A DNA stretch of 64,000 bases, taken from the NCBI RefSeq assembly GCF_014137995.1, contig NZ_JACGWV010000001.1, positions 2,914,001 to 2,978,000 on the forward strand. The letters run 5' to 3'. The position numbers were made by a program, and so were the translations under genes. The stretch's first letter is position 1. Every line of letters starts with the position of its first letter. The notes beneath the pieces are model-generated. The model did not search any database. It was not told where the DNA came from and worked only from the letters and a program-made list of their open reading frames with translations. This stretch comes from Promicromonospora sukumoe (GTDB lineage: Bacteria > Actinomycetota > Actinomycetes > Actinomycetales > Cellulomonadaceae). Shown one piece after another: positions 7,387 through 15,657 of the stretch.

Positions 7387-10107
7387 TCAGTGGCCCGCCT
7401 CGTGCCAGGTGGCGCCCGTGCCGACCGAGACGTCGAGCGGCACGTTGAGCTCGTAGGCCGCGCCCATCTCGGTGCGCAGCACCTCCTCCGCGGCCTCCCG
7501 CTCGCCGGGCGAGACCTCGAGCACGAGCTCGTCGTGCACCTGGAGCAGCAGGCGGGACGCGAGCTCCCGCTCGTCGAGCGCCCTCTGCACGCGGAGCATC
7601 GCGAGCTTGATGATGTCGGCGGCGCTGCCCTGGATGGGCGCGTTGAGCGCCATGCGCTCGGCCATCTGCCGGCGCTGCCGGTTGTCGCTGGTGAGGTCGG
7701 GCAGGTAGCGGCGCCGGCCCAGGATCGTGGCGGTGTAGCCCGTGGCGCGCGCCTCCTCGACCACGCCCGACAGGTAGTCGCGCACGCCGCCGAACCGCTC
7801 GAAGTAGTCGTCCATCAGCGTCTGCGCCTCGCCCGTGGCGATGTTGAGCTGCTGCGACAGGCCGAAGGCGCTCAGCCCGTAGGCCAGGCCGTACGACATG
7901 GCCTTGATCTTGGAGCGCATCTCGGGCGTGACGTCGGCGGGCTCCACCTCGAACACGCGCGAGCCCACGTACCGGTGCAGGTCCTCCCCCGAGTTGAAGG
8001 CCGCGATCAGGCCCTCGTCACCCGACAGGTGCGCCATGATCCGCATCTCGATCTGGCTGTAGTCGGCCGTCAGCAGGGACTCGTAGCCCTCGCCCACCCG
8101 GAACGCCCGGCGGATCTGCCGGCCCGCCTCGGTGCGGATCGGGATGTTCTGCAGGTTCGGGTCGGTGGAGCTCAGGCGGCCCGTCGCGGCGATGGTCTGC
8201 TGGAACGTGGTGTGGATGCGGCCGTCGGGGGCCACCGACTTGAGCAGCCCCTCGACCGTGACCCGCAGGCGGGAGACGTCGCGGTGCGCCAGCAGGTGTG
8301 CCAGGAACGGGTGCTCCGTCTTGACGAAAAGGTCCTGCAGGCTCGCCGCGTCGGTGGTGTAGCCCGTCTTGATCTTCTTGGTCTTGGGCATGCCGAGCTG
8401 GTCGAACAGGACCTCCTGCAGCTGCTTGGGGCTGCCCAGGTTCACCTCGCGGTCGATCACGGCGTAGGCGTCCGCGGCGGCGTCGGCCACCCCCTGCGCG
8501 AACTGCTTCTCCAGGCCGGTCAGGTACTCGGTGTCGGCGGCGATGCCGATGCGCTCCATACGCGCGAGCACGCCCGACAGGGGCAGCTCGACGTCGTCCA
8601 GCAGGTGCGTGGCGTCGCGGTCGGCGAGCTCGCCCTCCAGGGCGGTCGCGAGGTCGGCGACGCCCTGGGCGCGCACGGCCTCCGCCTGCCCCTCGGTGTC
8701 ACCCTCCAGCGACAGGTCGAGCGCGCCCTGCGCGCCCTCGGGCTCGACGACCTTGAGCTCCCGGCCCAGGTGCCGCACGGCGAGGTCGCCCAGGTCGTAG
8801 CCGCGCTGGTCGGGGTAGCAGAGGTAGGCGGCCAGCTCGGTGTCGAAGACGACGCCGTCGAGCTCCATGCCGCGGGTGGCGAGCATGTGCGCGGCGGCCT
8901 TGGCCCCGTGCAGCACCTTGGGGGCCTTGGCGTCGGCGAGCCAGGCCGCGAGCGCCTTCTCGTCGTCGGGCCCGAGCTGGGTGAGGTCGAGGTAGGCGGC
9001 CTCTCCCCCGGGCTGCGCCACGGCCACGGCCCAGGCGTCGCCACCGCCGCCGAGCGCGGTCTTGCCGGAGACCTCGACGCCCACGCGCCCGCTGCGGGCG
9101 GCGAGCCAGGTCCCGAGGGTGCCGGGGGCGACGTCGGCCAGGTCGAGCTCGACGGACGCGCCGGCGGGGGCCTCCTCCTCGGCGACGCCCGCGGGGTCGA
9201 CGGCGAGCAGGCGGTCGCGGAGCTGACCGAACTGCAGGGTGTCGGAGACGAGGTGCACGGCCTCGCGGTCGAAGCCCGCCAGGGCGAGGTCGGTGACGGC
9301 GAGCGGCAGCTCGACGTCGGTCAGCAGGGCGTTGAGCTCGCGGTTGACCCGTACCTGCTCGATGTGGGTGCGGAGGCTCTCGCCGGCCTTGCCCTTGACC
9401 TCGTCGGCGGCGTCGAGCAGGGCGGCGAGGCCGCCGTGCGCGGTGATCCACTTGGCGGCGGTCTTGGGCCCGACGCCGGGGACGCCCGGCAGGTTGTCGC
9501 TGGTCTCGCCGACGAGCGCGGCGAGGTCCGGGTACCGCTCGGGGGGCACGCCGTACTTGGCCTCGACGGCCTCGGGGTCCATCCGGGCCAGCTCGGAGAC
9601 GCCCTTCTTGGGGTACAGCACGGTCACGTCGGCGTTGACGAGCTGCAGCGTGTCGCGGTCGCCGGAGCAGACCAGCACCTCCATGCCCGCGTCACCGGCC
9701 TGCGCGGCCAGGGTCGCCAGGATGTCGTCGGCCTCGATGCCGGCGAGCTCGAGGAAGTTGATGCGGAGGGTGGCGAGCACCTCCTTGATCAGGGGCACCT
9801 GCCCCTTGAACGCGTCCGGCGTGGCGTCGCGCGTGCCCTTGTAGTCCGGGAACCGCTCCGTGCGGAACGTGACCCGGCCCGCGTCGAACGCCACCGCCAT
9901 GTGGGTGGGCTGCTCGTCGCGGAGCAGGTTCGTCAGCATCGACGTGAAACCGTAGACGGCGTTGGTGATCTGTCCTGAGCTGGTCGCGAGGGTGTCGGGC
10001 AGCGCGTAGAAGGCCCGATAGGCCATGGAATGGCCGTCGATCAGCAGGAGACGGGGGCGGCCTGAGGACGGCGTACCCGGAGTACGGCTTGGCGCGGTGG
10101 AGGTCAC
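7387..10107 (-). CDS. polA: DNA polymerase I
   Basis: This 906-residue protein fills gaps and removes RNA primers in replication and repair. An N-terminal 5'-3' exonuclease (about residues 18-290) starts LLLIDGHSMAYRAF and contains the ELAGIEADD and GVPGVGPKTA motifs. The middle proofreading-like domain (about 330-500) lacks the acidic residues of the DTE and later exo motifs, so proofreading is probably lost, as known in other actinobacteria. The polymerase domain has motif A TADYSQIEMRIMAH, motif B SYGLAYGLSAFGL and motif C LQVHDELVLEV. I chose GTG at 10107 because TATGTT lies 7 nt upstream (leaderless pattern); ATG at 10119 and 10128 are alternatives. Confidence 0.95.
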   Translation of the reverse strand: MTSTAPSRTPGTPSSGRPRLLLIDGHSMAYRAFYALPDTLATSSGQITNAVYGFTSMLTNLLRDEQPTHMAVAFDAGRVTFRTERFPDYKGTRDATPDAFKGQVPLIKEVLATLRINFLELAGIEADDILATLAAQAGDAGMEVLVCSGDRDTLQLVNADVTVLYPKKGVSELARMDPEAVEAKYGVPPERYPDLAALVGETSDNLPGVPGVGPKTAAKWITAHGGLAALLDAADEVKGKAGESLRTHIEQVRVNRELNALLTDVELPLAVTDLALAGFDREAVHLVSDTLQFGQLRDRLLAVDPAGVAEEEAPAGASVELDLADVAPGTLGTWLAARSGRVGVEVSGKTALGGGGDAWAVAVAQPGGEAAYLDLTQLGPDDEKALAAWLADAKAPKVLHGAKAAAHMLATRGMELDGVVFDTELAAYLCYPDQRGYDLGDLAVRHLGRELKVVEPEGAQGALDLSLEGDTEGQAEAVRAQGVADLATALEGELADRDATHLLDDVELPLSGVLARMERIGIAADTEYLTGLEKQFAQGVADAAADAYAVIDREVNLGSPKQLQEVLFDQLGMPKTKKIKTGYTTDAASLQDLFVKTEHPFLAHLLAHRDVSRLRVTVEGLLKSVAPDGRIHTTFQQTIAATGRLSSTDPNLQNIPIRTEAGRQIRRAFRVGEGYESLLTADYSQIEMRIMAHLSGDEGLIAAFNSGEDLHRYVGSRVFEVEPADVTPEMRSKIKAMSYGLAYGLSAFGLSQQLNIATGEAQTLMDDYFERFGGVRDYLSGVVEEARATGYTATILGRRRYLPDLTSDNRQRRQMAERMALNAPIQGSAADIIKLAMLRVQRALDERELASRLLLQVHDELVLEVSPGEREAAEEVLRTEMGAAYELNVPLDVSVGTGATWHEAGH

Positions 10108-10113
10108 GCCTGA

Positions 10114-10120
10114 CAACATA
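10114..10120. promoter_or_regulatory. Overlapping divergent -10 element between polA and a thioesterase gene
   Basis: The start codons of polA (GTG, 10107, minus) and the thioesterase (ATG, 10127, plus) are only 19 bp apart. The 7 bases between them read TATGTT on the minus strand (7 nt before the GTG) and CAACAT on the plus strand (7 nt before the ATG). Both genes lack a Shine-Dalgarno site, so both may be leaderless and driven from one symmetric -10 region. Confidence 0.45.
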
Positions 10121-10126
10121 GCTCGC

Positions 10127-10591
10127 ATGACTGACACGAGCGCTTCCGCGACCCCTCCCGGCCCGGGTTCAGGGGCCGGTTCCGGGGCCGAGACCGACTG
10201 GAAGGCCATGTACGCCGGCGCGGAGACCGCGGGCACGCTCTTCGAGCGCATGGAGATGGAGCTGCTGGAGCTCGCACCGGACCGGGCCGTGGGCCGCATC
10301 CCGGTGAAGGGCAACACGCAGCCCGCGGGCCTGCTGCACGGGGGCGCCTCAGTGGTGCTCGCCGAGACCCTGGGCTCGCTGGCCGCGCAGGCGCACGCCG
10401 GGCCCGGCAAGAAGACGGTGGGCATCGAGGTGAGCGCCACGCACCACCGTGGCGCGCGGGACGGCTACGTGACGGGCACGGCGACGGCGATCCACCTGGG
10501 CCGCTCGACGGCGTCCTACGAGATCGTGATCACCGACGACGCCGGGAAGCGGGTGTGCACGGCGCGCCTGACCTGCATGATCCTCGGCTGA
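10127..10591 (+). CDS. PaaI-type hotdog-fold thioesterase
   Basis: This 154-residue protein belongs to the PaaI/MenI hotdog thioesterases that hydrolyse acyl-CoA esters. The core motif is GNTQPAGLLHGGASVVLAE, where the HGG loop and the following acidic residue form the active site; the tail GTATAIHLGRSTASYEI is the typical beta hairpin. About 25 proline/glycine/serine-rich residues precede the fold. Related proteins include 1,4-dihydroxy-2-naphthoyl-CoA hydrolase, but no menaquinone gene is nearby, so the substrate is left open. It is divergent from polA with 19 bp between starts. Confidence 0.88.
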   Translation: MTDTSASATPPGPGSGAGSGAETDWKAMYAGAETAGTLFERMEMELLELAPDRAVGRIPVKGNTQPAGLLHGGASVVLAETLGSLAAQAHAGPGKKTVGIEVSATHHRGARDGYVTGTATAIHLGRSTASYEIVITDDAGKRVCTARLTCMILG

Positions 10592-10679
10592 GCCGGAGGT
10601 GCAGCGCCGGGTGGGGGCCGAGGAGGTCGGTTGCATCCCCGGCAGCCGTCGCCGCACCCCTCCGGCGGAGAAGTAACAC

Positions 10680-10740
10680 GCGATCGAGGTCGGTTGCCGA
10701 CAGTAGACAACGTCTACCCAGAGCAACGGACTCCGATCGC
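10680..10740. repeat. Imperfect nested inverted repeat between convergent genes
   Basis: Eighteen-base arms (10680-10697 and 10723-10740, three mismatches, ends GCGATCG/CGATCGC) enclose a perfect inner stem GTAGAC-AAC-GTCTAC (10703-10717). A 12-bp direct repeat GAGGTCGGTTGC occurs at 10623 and 10686. The spacer separates the convergent thioesterase and acetyltransferase genes, so a bidirectional terminator is the simplest reading. Confidence 0.5.
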
Positions 10741-10763
10741 CTACCTTCTCCGCGAGGAGAGTG

Positions 10764-11420
10764 CTAGCCGGCCTTGGCCGGGTGGCGGCGCGACGGGGCG
10801 CCGCCACCCACCGCACGCATGTCGATGGGCCCGGACTCCATGACGGAGCGGGCCCGGCGCCGCCGGGCGATGAGGTCCTCGATGCCGCCGCGGGCGAACC
10901 GCCGGCCGTGGGCTCCGTCGCGGGCGGTGGCCTCGGCCGCGAGGCGGCGCTGCAGGGCCGCGACGGACGCGACCCGGTGCCCTGCCGCCGGGGCGAACCC
11001 GAGCCGGGCGAGGAACCGCTGGACGCCACGGTTGCCGGGGACGGGCGCGGAGTAGATGTCGTGGCAGTCGTGCGCGGCGGCCAGGTCGGCGGCCGCCCGC
11101 AGCAGCGCGTGACCGACGCCGTGGCGCCGCGCCTGCGGCGCCACGTAGAGCATGTCCAGGTAGAGGCTGGCGCGCTCCGCGAAGAGGTAGGCCGCCACGA
11201 CCCGGCCGAGCACGACGCCGACGACCTGGTCGTCCAGCTTCGCGACCAGCACGTGGCCGCCCGCCGCCAGCAGCACACTGAGGTGCTCCAGCAGCCGGTC
11301 GAGCTCCTGCGCGCCGAGCTGGGCACCGGTCGGCGAGTCGTCGCGCGCGGACACGGCCAGCGCCGCCACGGCGGGCAGGTCTGCCTCGCAGGCGGGGTGG
11401 ATGTCAAGGACGGTGCGCAC
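10764..11420 (-). CDS. GNAT family N-acetyltransferase
   Basis: This protein of about 218 residues has a GNAT core: LYLDMLYVAPQARRHGVGHALL contains the acetyl-CoA pyrophosphate-binding R-R-x-G-x-G pattern (RRHGVG), followed by NRGVQRFLARLGF. Roughly 60 extra residues after the fold are basic and unassigned. Both ATG (11426) and GTG (11420) are in frame; GGAGG lies only 2 nt before the ATG but 8 nt before the GTG, so the GTG is the better start. The acceptor substrate is unknown. Confidence 0.85.
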   Translation of the reverse strand: MRTVLDIHPACEADLPAVAALAVSARDDSPTGAQLGAQELDRLLEHLSVLLAAGGHVLVAKLDDQVVGVVLGRVVAAYLFAERASLYLDMLYVAPQARRHGVGHALLRAAADLAAAHDCHDIYSAPVPGNRGVQRFLARLGFAPAAGHRVASVAALQRRLAAEATARDGAHGRRFARGGIEDLIARRRRARSVMESGPIDMRAVGGGAPSRRHPAKAG

Positions 11421-11565
11421 GCTCATCTCCTCCCGGGTGTCTGTGGCCCGGACGTCACGCCCGGCTCCGCGCAGACACTAGTCCTGACGCGGCCGGGAGA
11501 GAACAGGCAGTTCACAATTTCACCCGCTCCGGACCGGGGCCCGGATCAGGCGTTCCTCGGTCGGA

Positions 11566-12228
11566 TCAGGCCCCGACCTGCTCGATGACGGCGTCGGCGA
11601 CCTCGCGCATGGTGAGGCGGCGGTCCATCGACGTCTTCTGGATCCAGCGGAACGACTCCGGCTCCGACAGGCCCATCTTGGTCATCAGCAGGCCCTTGGC
11701 CCGGTCGACGCGCTTGCGGGTCTCGAAGCGCTCGGTGAGGTCGGCGACCTCGGCCTCCAGCGCACCGATCTGCGAGTAGCGCGAGATCGCGATCTCCACG
11801 GCGGGCAGCAGGTCGGCCGGGGTGAACGGCTTGACGACGTACGCCATGGCGCCGGCGTCGCGGGCACGCTCGACGAGCTCCGTCTGCGAGAACGCCGTGA
11901 GCAGCACGACGGGCGCGGCGTGAGCCTTGCCGATGCGCTCGGCGGCGGAGATGCCGTCCAGCTCGGGCATCTTGACGTCCATCACGACGACGTCGGGCTT
12001 CAGCTCGATGGCCAGGTTGACGGCGGTCTCGCCGTCACCGGCCTCACCCACCACGTCGAAACCCGCCTCGCGCAGGGTCTCCACCACGTCCATACGGATG
12101 AGCGCCTCGTCCTCCGCCACGACGGCGCGGCGGGACGGGTGTGCGGGAGCGGCCTCCGGCTCGGCATCGACCAGCGGGGGCAGATCCAGGGAAAGCTTCT
12201 CGGTGTTCTCGTCGGTCACGAAGGACAT
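11566..12228 (-). CDS. pdtaR: Response regulator with ANTAR RNA-binding domain (PdtaR type)
   Basis: This 220-residue protein combines a receiver domain and an ANTAR domain, as in PdtaR of mycobacteria, which acts on RNA rather than DNA after phosphorylation by PdtaS. The receiver (about 33-150) has acidic pocket AEDE and phospho-acceptor Asp84 in VVVMDVKMPELDG, plus the conserved K in VVKPFTP. The ANTAR domain (about 160-218) contains TRKRVDRAKGLLM and the aromatic/Ala pattern SFRWIQKTSMDRRLTM. No sensor kinase gene is next to it, which is normal for this family. ATG at 12228 is preceded by a weak TAGG site. Confidence 0.9.
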   Translation of the reverse strand: MSFVTDENTEKLSLDLPPLVDAEPEAAPAHPSRRAVVAEDEALIRMDVVETLREAGFDVVGEAGDGETAVNLAIELKPDVVVMDVKMPELDGISAAERIGKAHAAPVVLLTAFSQTELVERARDAGAMAYVVKPFTPADLLPAVEIAISRYSQIGALEAEVADLTERFETRKRVDRAKGLLMTKMGLSEPESFRWIQKTSMDRRLTMREVADAVIEQVGA

Positions 12229-12242
12229 CCTACGTTGCGCAC

Positions 12243-12264
12243 CTGGGCTTGGGACCCAGCCCAG
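12243..12264. other. Stem-loop between pdtaR and tRNA-Leu
   Basis: CTGGGCTTGGG and CCCAGCCCAG pair around a single A with one bulged T. It lies in the 5' leader of pdtaR on the minus strand and 46 bp upstream of the tRNA on the plus strand. Its role is not clear; it could be a leader structure or an insulator. Confidence 0.4.
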
Positions 12265-12309
12265 CGGTGTGGTTCGATGTGCGCCGGGACATATTTTGTG
12301 TCTCGGCAG

Positions 12310-12393
12310 GCCGGGTTGGCGGAACAGGCAGACGCGGCGCTCTCAAAAAGCGCTGCCCGCGAGGGCGTGTGGGTTCGAGTCCCACACCCGGCA
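12310..12393 (+). tRNA. tRNA-Leu (anticodon CAA)
   Basis: The 7-bp acceptor stem GCCGGGT/ACCCGGC with discriminator A encloses a D arm, an anticodon stem-loop GCGCT-CTCAAAA-AGCGC giving anticodon CAA (reads TTG), a long variable arm typical of tRNA-Leu, and the T arm GTGGG-TTCGAGT-CCCAC. CCA is not encoded. Length 84 nt. It ends 8 bp before the stop codon of the convergent RyR-domain gene. Confidence 0.95.
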
Positions 12394-12401
12394 CAAGAAC
12401 C

Positions 12402-14078
12402 TCAGACTTCCAGTGCGAGCTCGGGCGTGCGCGTCTCGTACCGGACGACCTCCAGGCCGAACTCCGCCAGGATCTCCGGCAGCAGCCGCACGACGTCACG
12501 GTCCTTCTCCCGGTTCGCCTCGGGCAGCTCGGACCACGGCATGCCGATCATGGGGTGCACCCGCGCGGCGTCGTCGCGCACCTGGCCGGTGCGCCAGCCC
12601 TGGGCGACCCGCACGGACTCCCACAGCTCGTGCTCGGCCTCGGCGAGCCGGTCGAGCTCGGCGCCCTCGAACACCACCTCGGCGGCCCCGTCGCGCGGCG
12701 CGATCGTCGCGCCCATCCGGGACAGCCGCGCGGGCAGCCCGACCACCCAGCCGCGGTTGGAGGCCCGCAGGTCGTCGGGCAGGTCCTCCCAGCGCACCAT
12801 CGCGGGGACCTCGCCCCAGCCGACACCGCGCTCGAGCTGGTTGCGCAGGTAGACGTGGTGCACGGACCGGGCGATCCGCTCGTACATGTCGGCGTGCGCG
12901 CGGGCCTCGACCCGCTCGACGTCGGCCAGCAGGTCGCGCGTGGTCACGGTGCGCAGCCGCCCGTCGAGGTTGTCGAGCACCCGGGACGCGTCGGTGCCGA
13001 ACGCGCCCGTCAGGCCCGCCAGACCGTCCAGCAGGAGCACCAGCGAGCCGGGACCGCCGTGCCACAGCTTCGTCGCCGTCAGGGCCACACGCAGGGACGC
13101 GCCGTCCGACGCGTGGCACACGTACACCGTGTCGGGGACGGAGGCGCTGCCCGCGCCGAGCACGGGCACGGCGCGCAGCTCGATCCGCTGGGCCACGGGC
13201 GACCAGCGGGCGCGCAGCTCGCCGGCCACGTGGTCGGCGTCGTCCGCCGTCAGGTCGACGACCAGGCGGAGGCCGTCGGCCGCGAGCTCCCACTCCCGGG
13301 CCAGCCCCACCACGAGCGCCTTGGCGAACTCGCCCGAGCCCACCACCACCAGGTGCGTGACCGGCACCGGCCCGCCCGGGGCGTCCAGGAGGCGCCGCAC
13401 CTCGCGGACCGCGAGCGCCTGCGCGGCGATCACGTCGAGCGTGAAGAAGTCGACGCCGGGCTCGGCGCAGCTCAGGTGCCGGGCCTGCAGGGCCACGCCG
13501 AGGTCGGGGTCGCTGACGTGGGCGTAGAGCCGCTCGGGGCCGCTGCCGGCCTGGCGGACGGCGGCTTCCGCCTCGGCGACGGTGAGCACGTTGGCGGTCG
13601 CGTCGGTGGTGTCGTCGCCGCAGGCGTACAGGACGGTGGCGCCGGTGAGGCCGACGGCGGGCAGGCCGGCGGCGTCGGGCGTGCGCAGGACGCGGTGCCC
13701 GGCGGACTCCAGGGCGGCGGTGACGGTGTCGGCGGCGTCGGTCTGCCCGACGACGATGGCGTGGCCGCGGGCGCGTCGTTCCCTGAACCTGCGGATCTCG
13801 CCCGTGAACAGGGCTCGTGCCGCCTCGAACAGGGCGTAGACGGCGGTGCCGGGCGCGAGGAACCGCGCGACCTGGAGCTGCCAGGACAGGGGGCCGCCGT
13901 CGCTGGCCGGGTCGGCGCCCATCACGAAGAGCTGGAGGTCGTGGTAGACGACGTCGTACCAGGTGCGGCCCGGCACGTGGGTGGTGTCGAGGATCAGGCC
14001 CCAGCAGCCGAGGCCGAGCGAGACGACCACGAGGGCGACGAAGCCGATGCGGGACCAGGGAAAGGAGGCGCGGTTCAC
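12402..14078 (-). CDS. Membrane protein with Rossmann-like (TrkA-N-like) domains and a C-terminal RyR domain
   Basis: This 558-residue protein starts with one clear membrane helix (about residues 11-31, IGFVALVVVSLGLGCWGLIL) and a second hydrophobic stretch near 68-92. Two nucleotide-binding-like folds follow: HAIVVGQTDAADTV (about 105) and THLVVVGSGEFAKALVVG (about 240). The C-terminal 75 residues match a ryanodine-receptor (RyR) repeat: AEAEHELWESVRVAQGW, then VHPMIGMPWSELPEANREKDR. RyR domains in bacteria are often joined to NAD-binding or channel-like parts; the function is unknown. GTG at 14078 has TATTGT 6 nt upstream and no Shine-Dalgarno site, suggesting a leaderless transcript. Confidence 0.75.
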   Translation of the reverse strand: MNRASFPWSRIGFVALVVVSLGLGCWGLILDTTHVPGRTWYDVVYHDLQLFVMGADPASDGGPLSWQLQVARFLAPGTAVYALFEAARALFTGEIRRFRERRARGHAIVVGQTDAADTVTAALESAGHRVLRTPDAAGLPAVGLTGATVLYACGDDTTDATANVLTVAEAEAAVRQAGSGPERLYAHVSDPDLGVALQARHLSCAEPGVDFFTLDVIAAQALAVREVRRLLDAPGGPVPVTHLVVVGSGEFAKALVVGLAREWELAADGLRLVVDLTADDADHVAGELRARWSPVAQRIELRAVPVLGAGSASVPDTVYVCHASDGASLRVALTATKLWHGGPGSLVLLLDGLAGLTGAFGTDASRVLDNLDGRLRTVTTRDLLADVERVEARAHADMYERIARSVHHVYLRNQLERGVGWGEVPAMVRWEDLPDDLRASNRGWVVGLPARLSRMGATIAPRDGAAEVVFEGAELDRLAEAEHELWESVRVAQGWRTGQVRDDAARVHPMIGMPWSELPEANREKDRDVVRLLPEILAEFGLEVVRYETRTPELALEV

Positions 14079-14084
14079 GCCGGA

Positions 14085-14090
14085 ACAATA
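14085..14090 (-). promoter_or_regulatory. -10 TATTGT of the leaderless RyR-domain gene
   Basis: TATTGT on the minus strand ends 6 nt before the GTG at 14078, placing the transcription start on or next to the start codon. Confidence 0.5.
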
Positions 14091-14119
14091 GCGACATCTC
14101 GCACAGGTCGGTGCGAACG

Positions 14120-14199
14120 TGTCAGACGCCCCCGCAGGTGTCAGACGTACAGGTCACTCGGGTGACCTGTACGTCTGACACCTGCGGGGGCGTCTGACA
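14120..14199. repeat. 80-bp near-perfect palindrome with two TGTCAGACG units per arm
   Basis: Two 38-nt arms (14120-14157 and 14162-14199) are exact reverse complements around a TCGG loop. Each arm holds TGTCAGACG twice, separated by CCCCCGCAGG. It lies 15 bp past the pyk stop and upstream of the RyR-domain gene, which points the same way, so it would act as the pyk terminator. It belongs with the elements at 7327 and 59091. Confidence 0.75.
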
Positions 14200-14214
14200 G
14201 GTACCGCCGCCAGG

Positions 14215-15651
14215 TCAGACCTGGCTGCGGCCGTCCGCCTGCGAGCCGATGCGGTGCACCAGGATCGAGTTGGTCGTACCGGGGACGCCGACCGGCGCAC
14301 CCGAGACCACCACGACCGTGTCGCCCTTCTCGGCCAGACCCTGGTCCTGCAGGGTCAGGTCGACCTGGGCCACCATCGCGTCGACCGTGTCGACCTTGGG
14401 CACGAGGTACTCGGAGGTACCCCACGTCAGGGCGAGGGTGTTGGCGACGTCCTGCTCGGGGGTGAACGCGAGCAGCGGGATGGACGAGCGCAGGCGAGAC
14501 ATCCGACGGGCGGAGTCACCGGACTGCGTGAACGTCACGAGGTACTTGACCCCGAGCGTCTCGCCGATCTCGGCGGCGGCGCGCGTGATGGCGCCACCAC
14601 GGGTGTGCGGCGTGGAGCCGAGGGGCGCGATGCGCTCCCGGCCGGCCTCCTCCGTGGCCTCGATGATCCGGGCCATGGTCTGGACCGTGACGATCGGGTA
14701 GTCGCCCACCGAGGTCTCGCCGGACAGCATGACCGCGTCGGCGCCGTCGAGCACCGCGTTGGCGCAGTCGGACGCCTCGGCGCGGGTCGGCGTGGGCGAG
14801 GTGGTCATGGACTCGAGCACCTGCGTGGCGACGATGACCGGCTTGGCGTTGCGCCGCGCCATCTCGACGATGCGCTTCTGCACGAGCGGCACCTGCTCCA
14901 GCGGCATCTCGACCGCCAGGTCACCACGCGCCACCATGACGCCGTCGAACGCGGCGATGACCTCGGCGAGGTTCTCCACGGCCTGCGGCTTCTCGATCTT
15001 GGCGATGACGGGGACCGTGCGGCCCTCCTCCTCCATCACGCGGCGGACGTCCTCGTAGTCCTTGGCGGACCGCACGAACGACAGCGCGATGAAGTCGGCA
15101 CCCAGGGCCAGCGCCCAGCGCAGGTCCGACTCGTCCTTGTCGGACAGGGCCGGCACCGACACGGCGACGCCGGGCAGGTTGATGCCCTTGTTGTTCGAGA
15201 CGGGCCCGGGGACCTCGACCTCGGTGATGACCCGCGGGCCCTCGACGGCGGTGACGCGCACGCGCACCTTGCCGTCGTCGATCAGCAGCGGGTCACCCAC
15301 CTGGGCGTCCTGCGCCAGGCCCTTGTGGGTGGTGGACACGAGCTCCCGGGTACCGAGGACGTCCTCGGTCGTGATGGTGAACGTGTCGCCCTTGTTCAGG
15401 AAGTGCTTTTCATCTCCCGCGAACCGGCCGAGCCGGATCTTGGGTCCCTGCAGGTCGACGAGTACGGCGACCGACTTACCTGCCGCCTTGGCGGCCTCTC
15501 GCACGTTTCGGTAGACCGCCGCGTGCGCCTCCTGCTCGCCGTGGCTGCGGTTGATCCGCGCCACGTTCATGCCGGCGTCAACGAGTTCCCGGAGCTTCTC
15601 CGGGCTTTCCGTGGCGGGTCCGATGGTGCACACGATCTTGGCTCTGCGCAT
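14215..15651 (-). CDS. pyk: Pyruvate kinase
   Basis: This 478-residue glycolytic enzyme converts phosphoenolpyruvate and ADP to pyruvate and ATP. The barrel domain begins RRAKIVCTIGPATESPEKL; the catalytic region includes DLQGPKIRLG, IAKIEKPQAVENL and VMVARGDLAVEMP, and the Mg2+/K+ site follows in the MLSGETSVGDYP segment. The C-terminal regulatory domain ends with a VVVVSGAPVG motif. The NRSHG sequence replaces the more common N(F/L)SHG. ATG at 15651 has TAGGCT 6 nt upstream and GGAG in the same gap. Confidence 0.97.
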   Translation of the reverse strand: MRRAKIVCTIGPATESPEKLRELVDAGMNVARINRSHGEQEAHAAVYRNVREAAKAAGKSVAVLVDLQGPKIRLGRFAGDEKHFLNKGDTFTITTEDVLGTRELVSTTHKGLAQDAQVGDPLLIDDGKVRVRVTAVEGPRVITEVEVPGPVSNNKGINLPGVAVSVPALSDKDESDLRWALALGADFIALSFVRSAKDYEDVRRVMEEEGRTVPVIAKIEKPQAVENLAEVIAAFDGVMVARGDLAVEMPLEQVPLVQKRIVEMARRNAKPVIVATQVLESMTTSPTPTRAEASDCANAVLDGADAVMLSGETSVGDYPIVTVQTMARIIEATEEAGRERIAPLGSTPHTRGGAITRAAAEIGETLGVKYLVTFTQSGDSARRMSRLRSSIPLLAFTPEQDVANTLALTWGTSEYLVPKVDTVDAMVAQVDLTLQDQGLAEKGDTVVVVSGAPVGVPGTTNSILVHRIGSQADGRSQV

Positions 15652-15657
15652 GTCTCC

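Noticed and set aside
10680..10740. Integron attC site
   Set aside because: The inverted repeat has GTT on the left and AAC on the right arm, opposite to the attC R''/R' arrangement, and no integrase or cassette is nearby.
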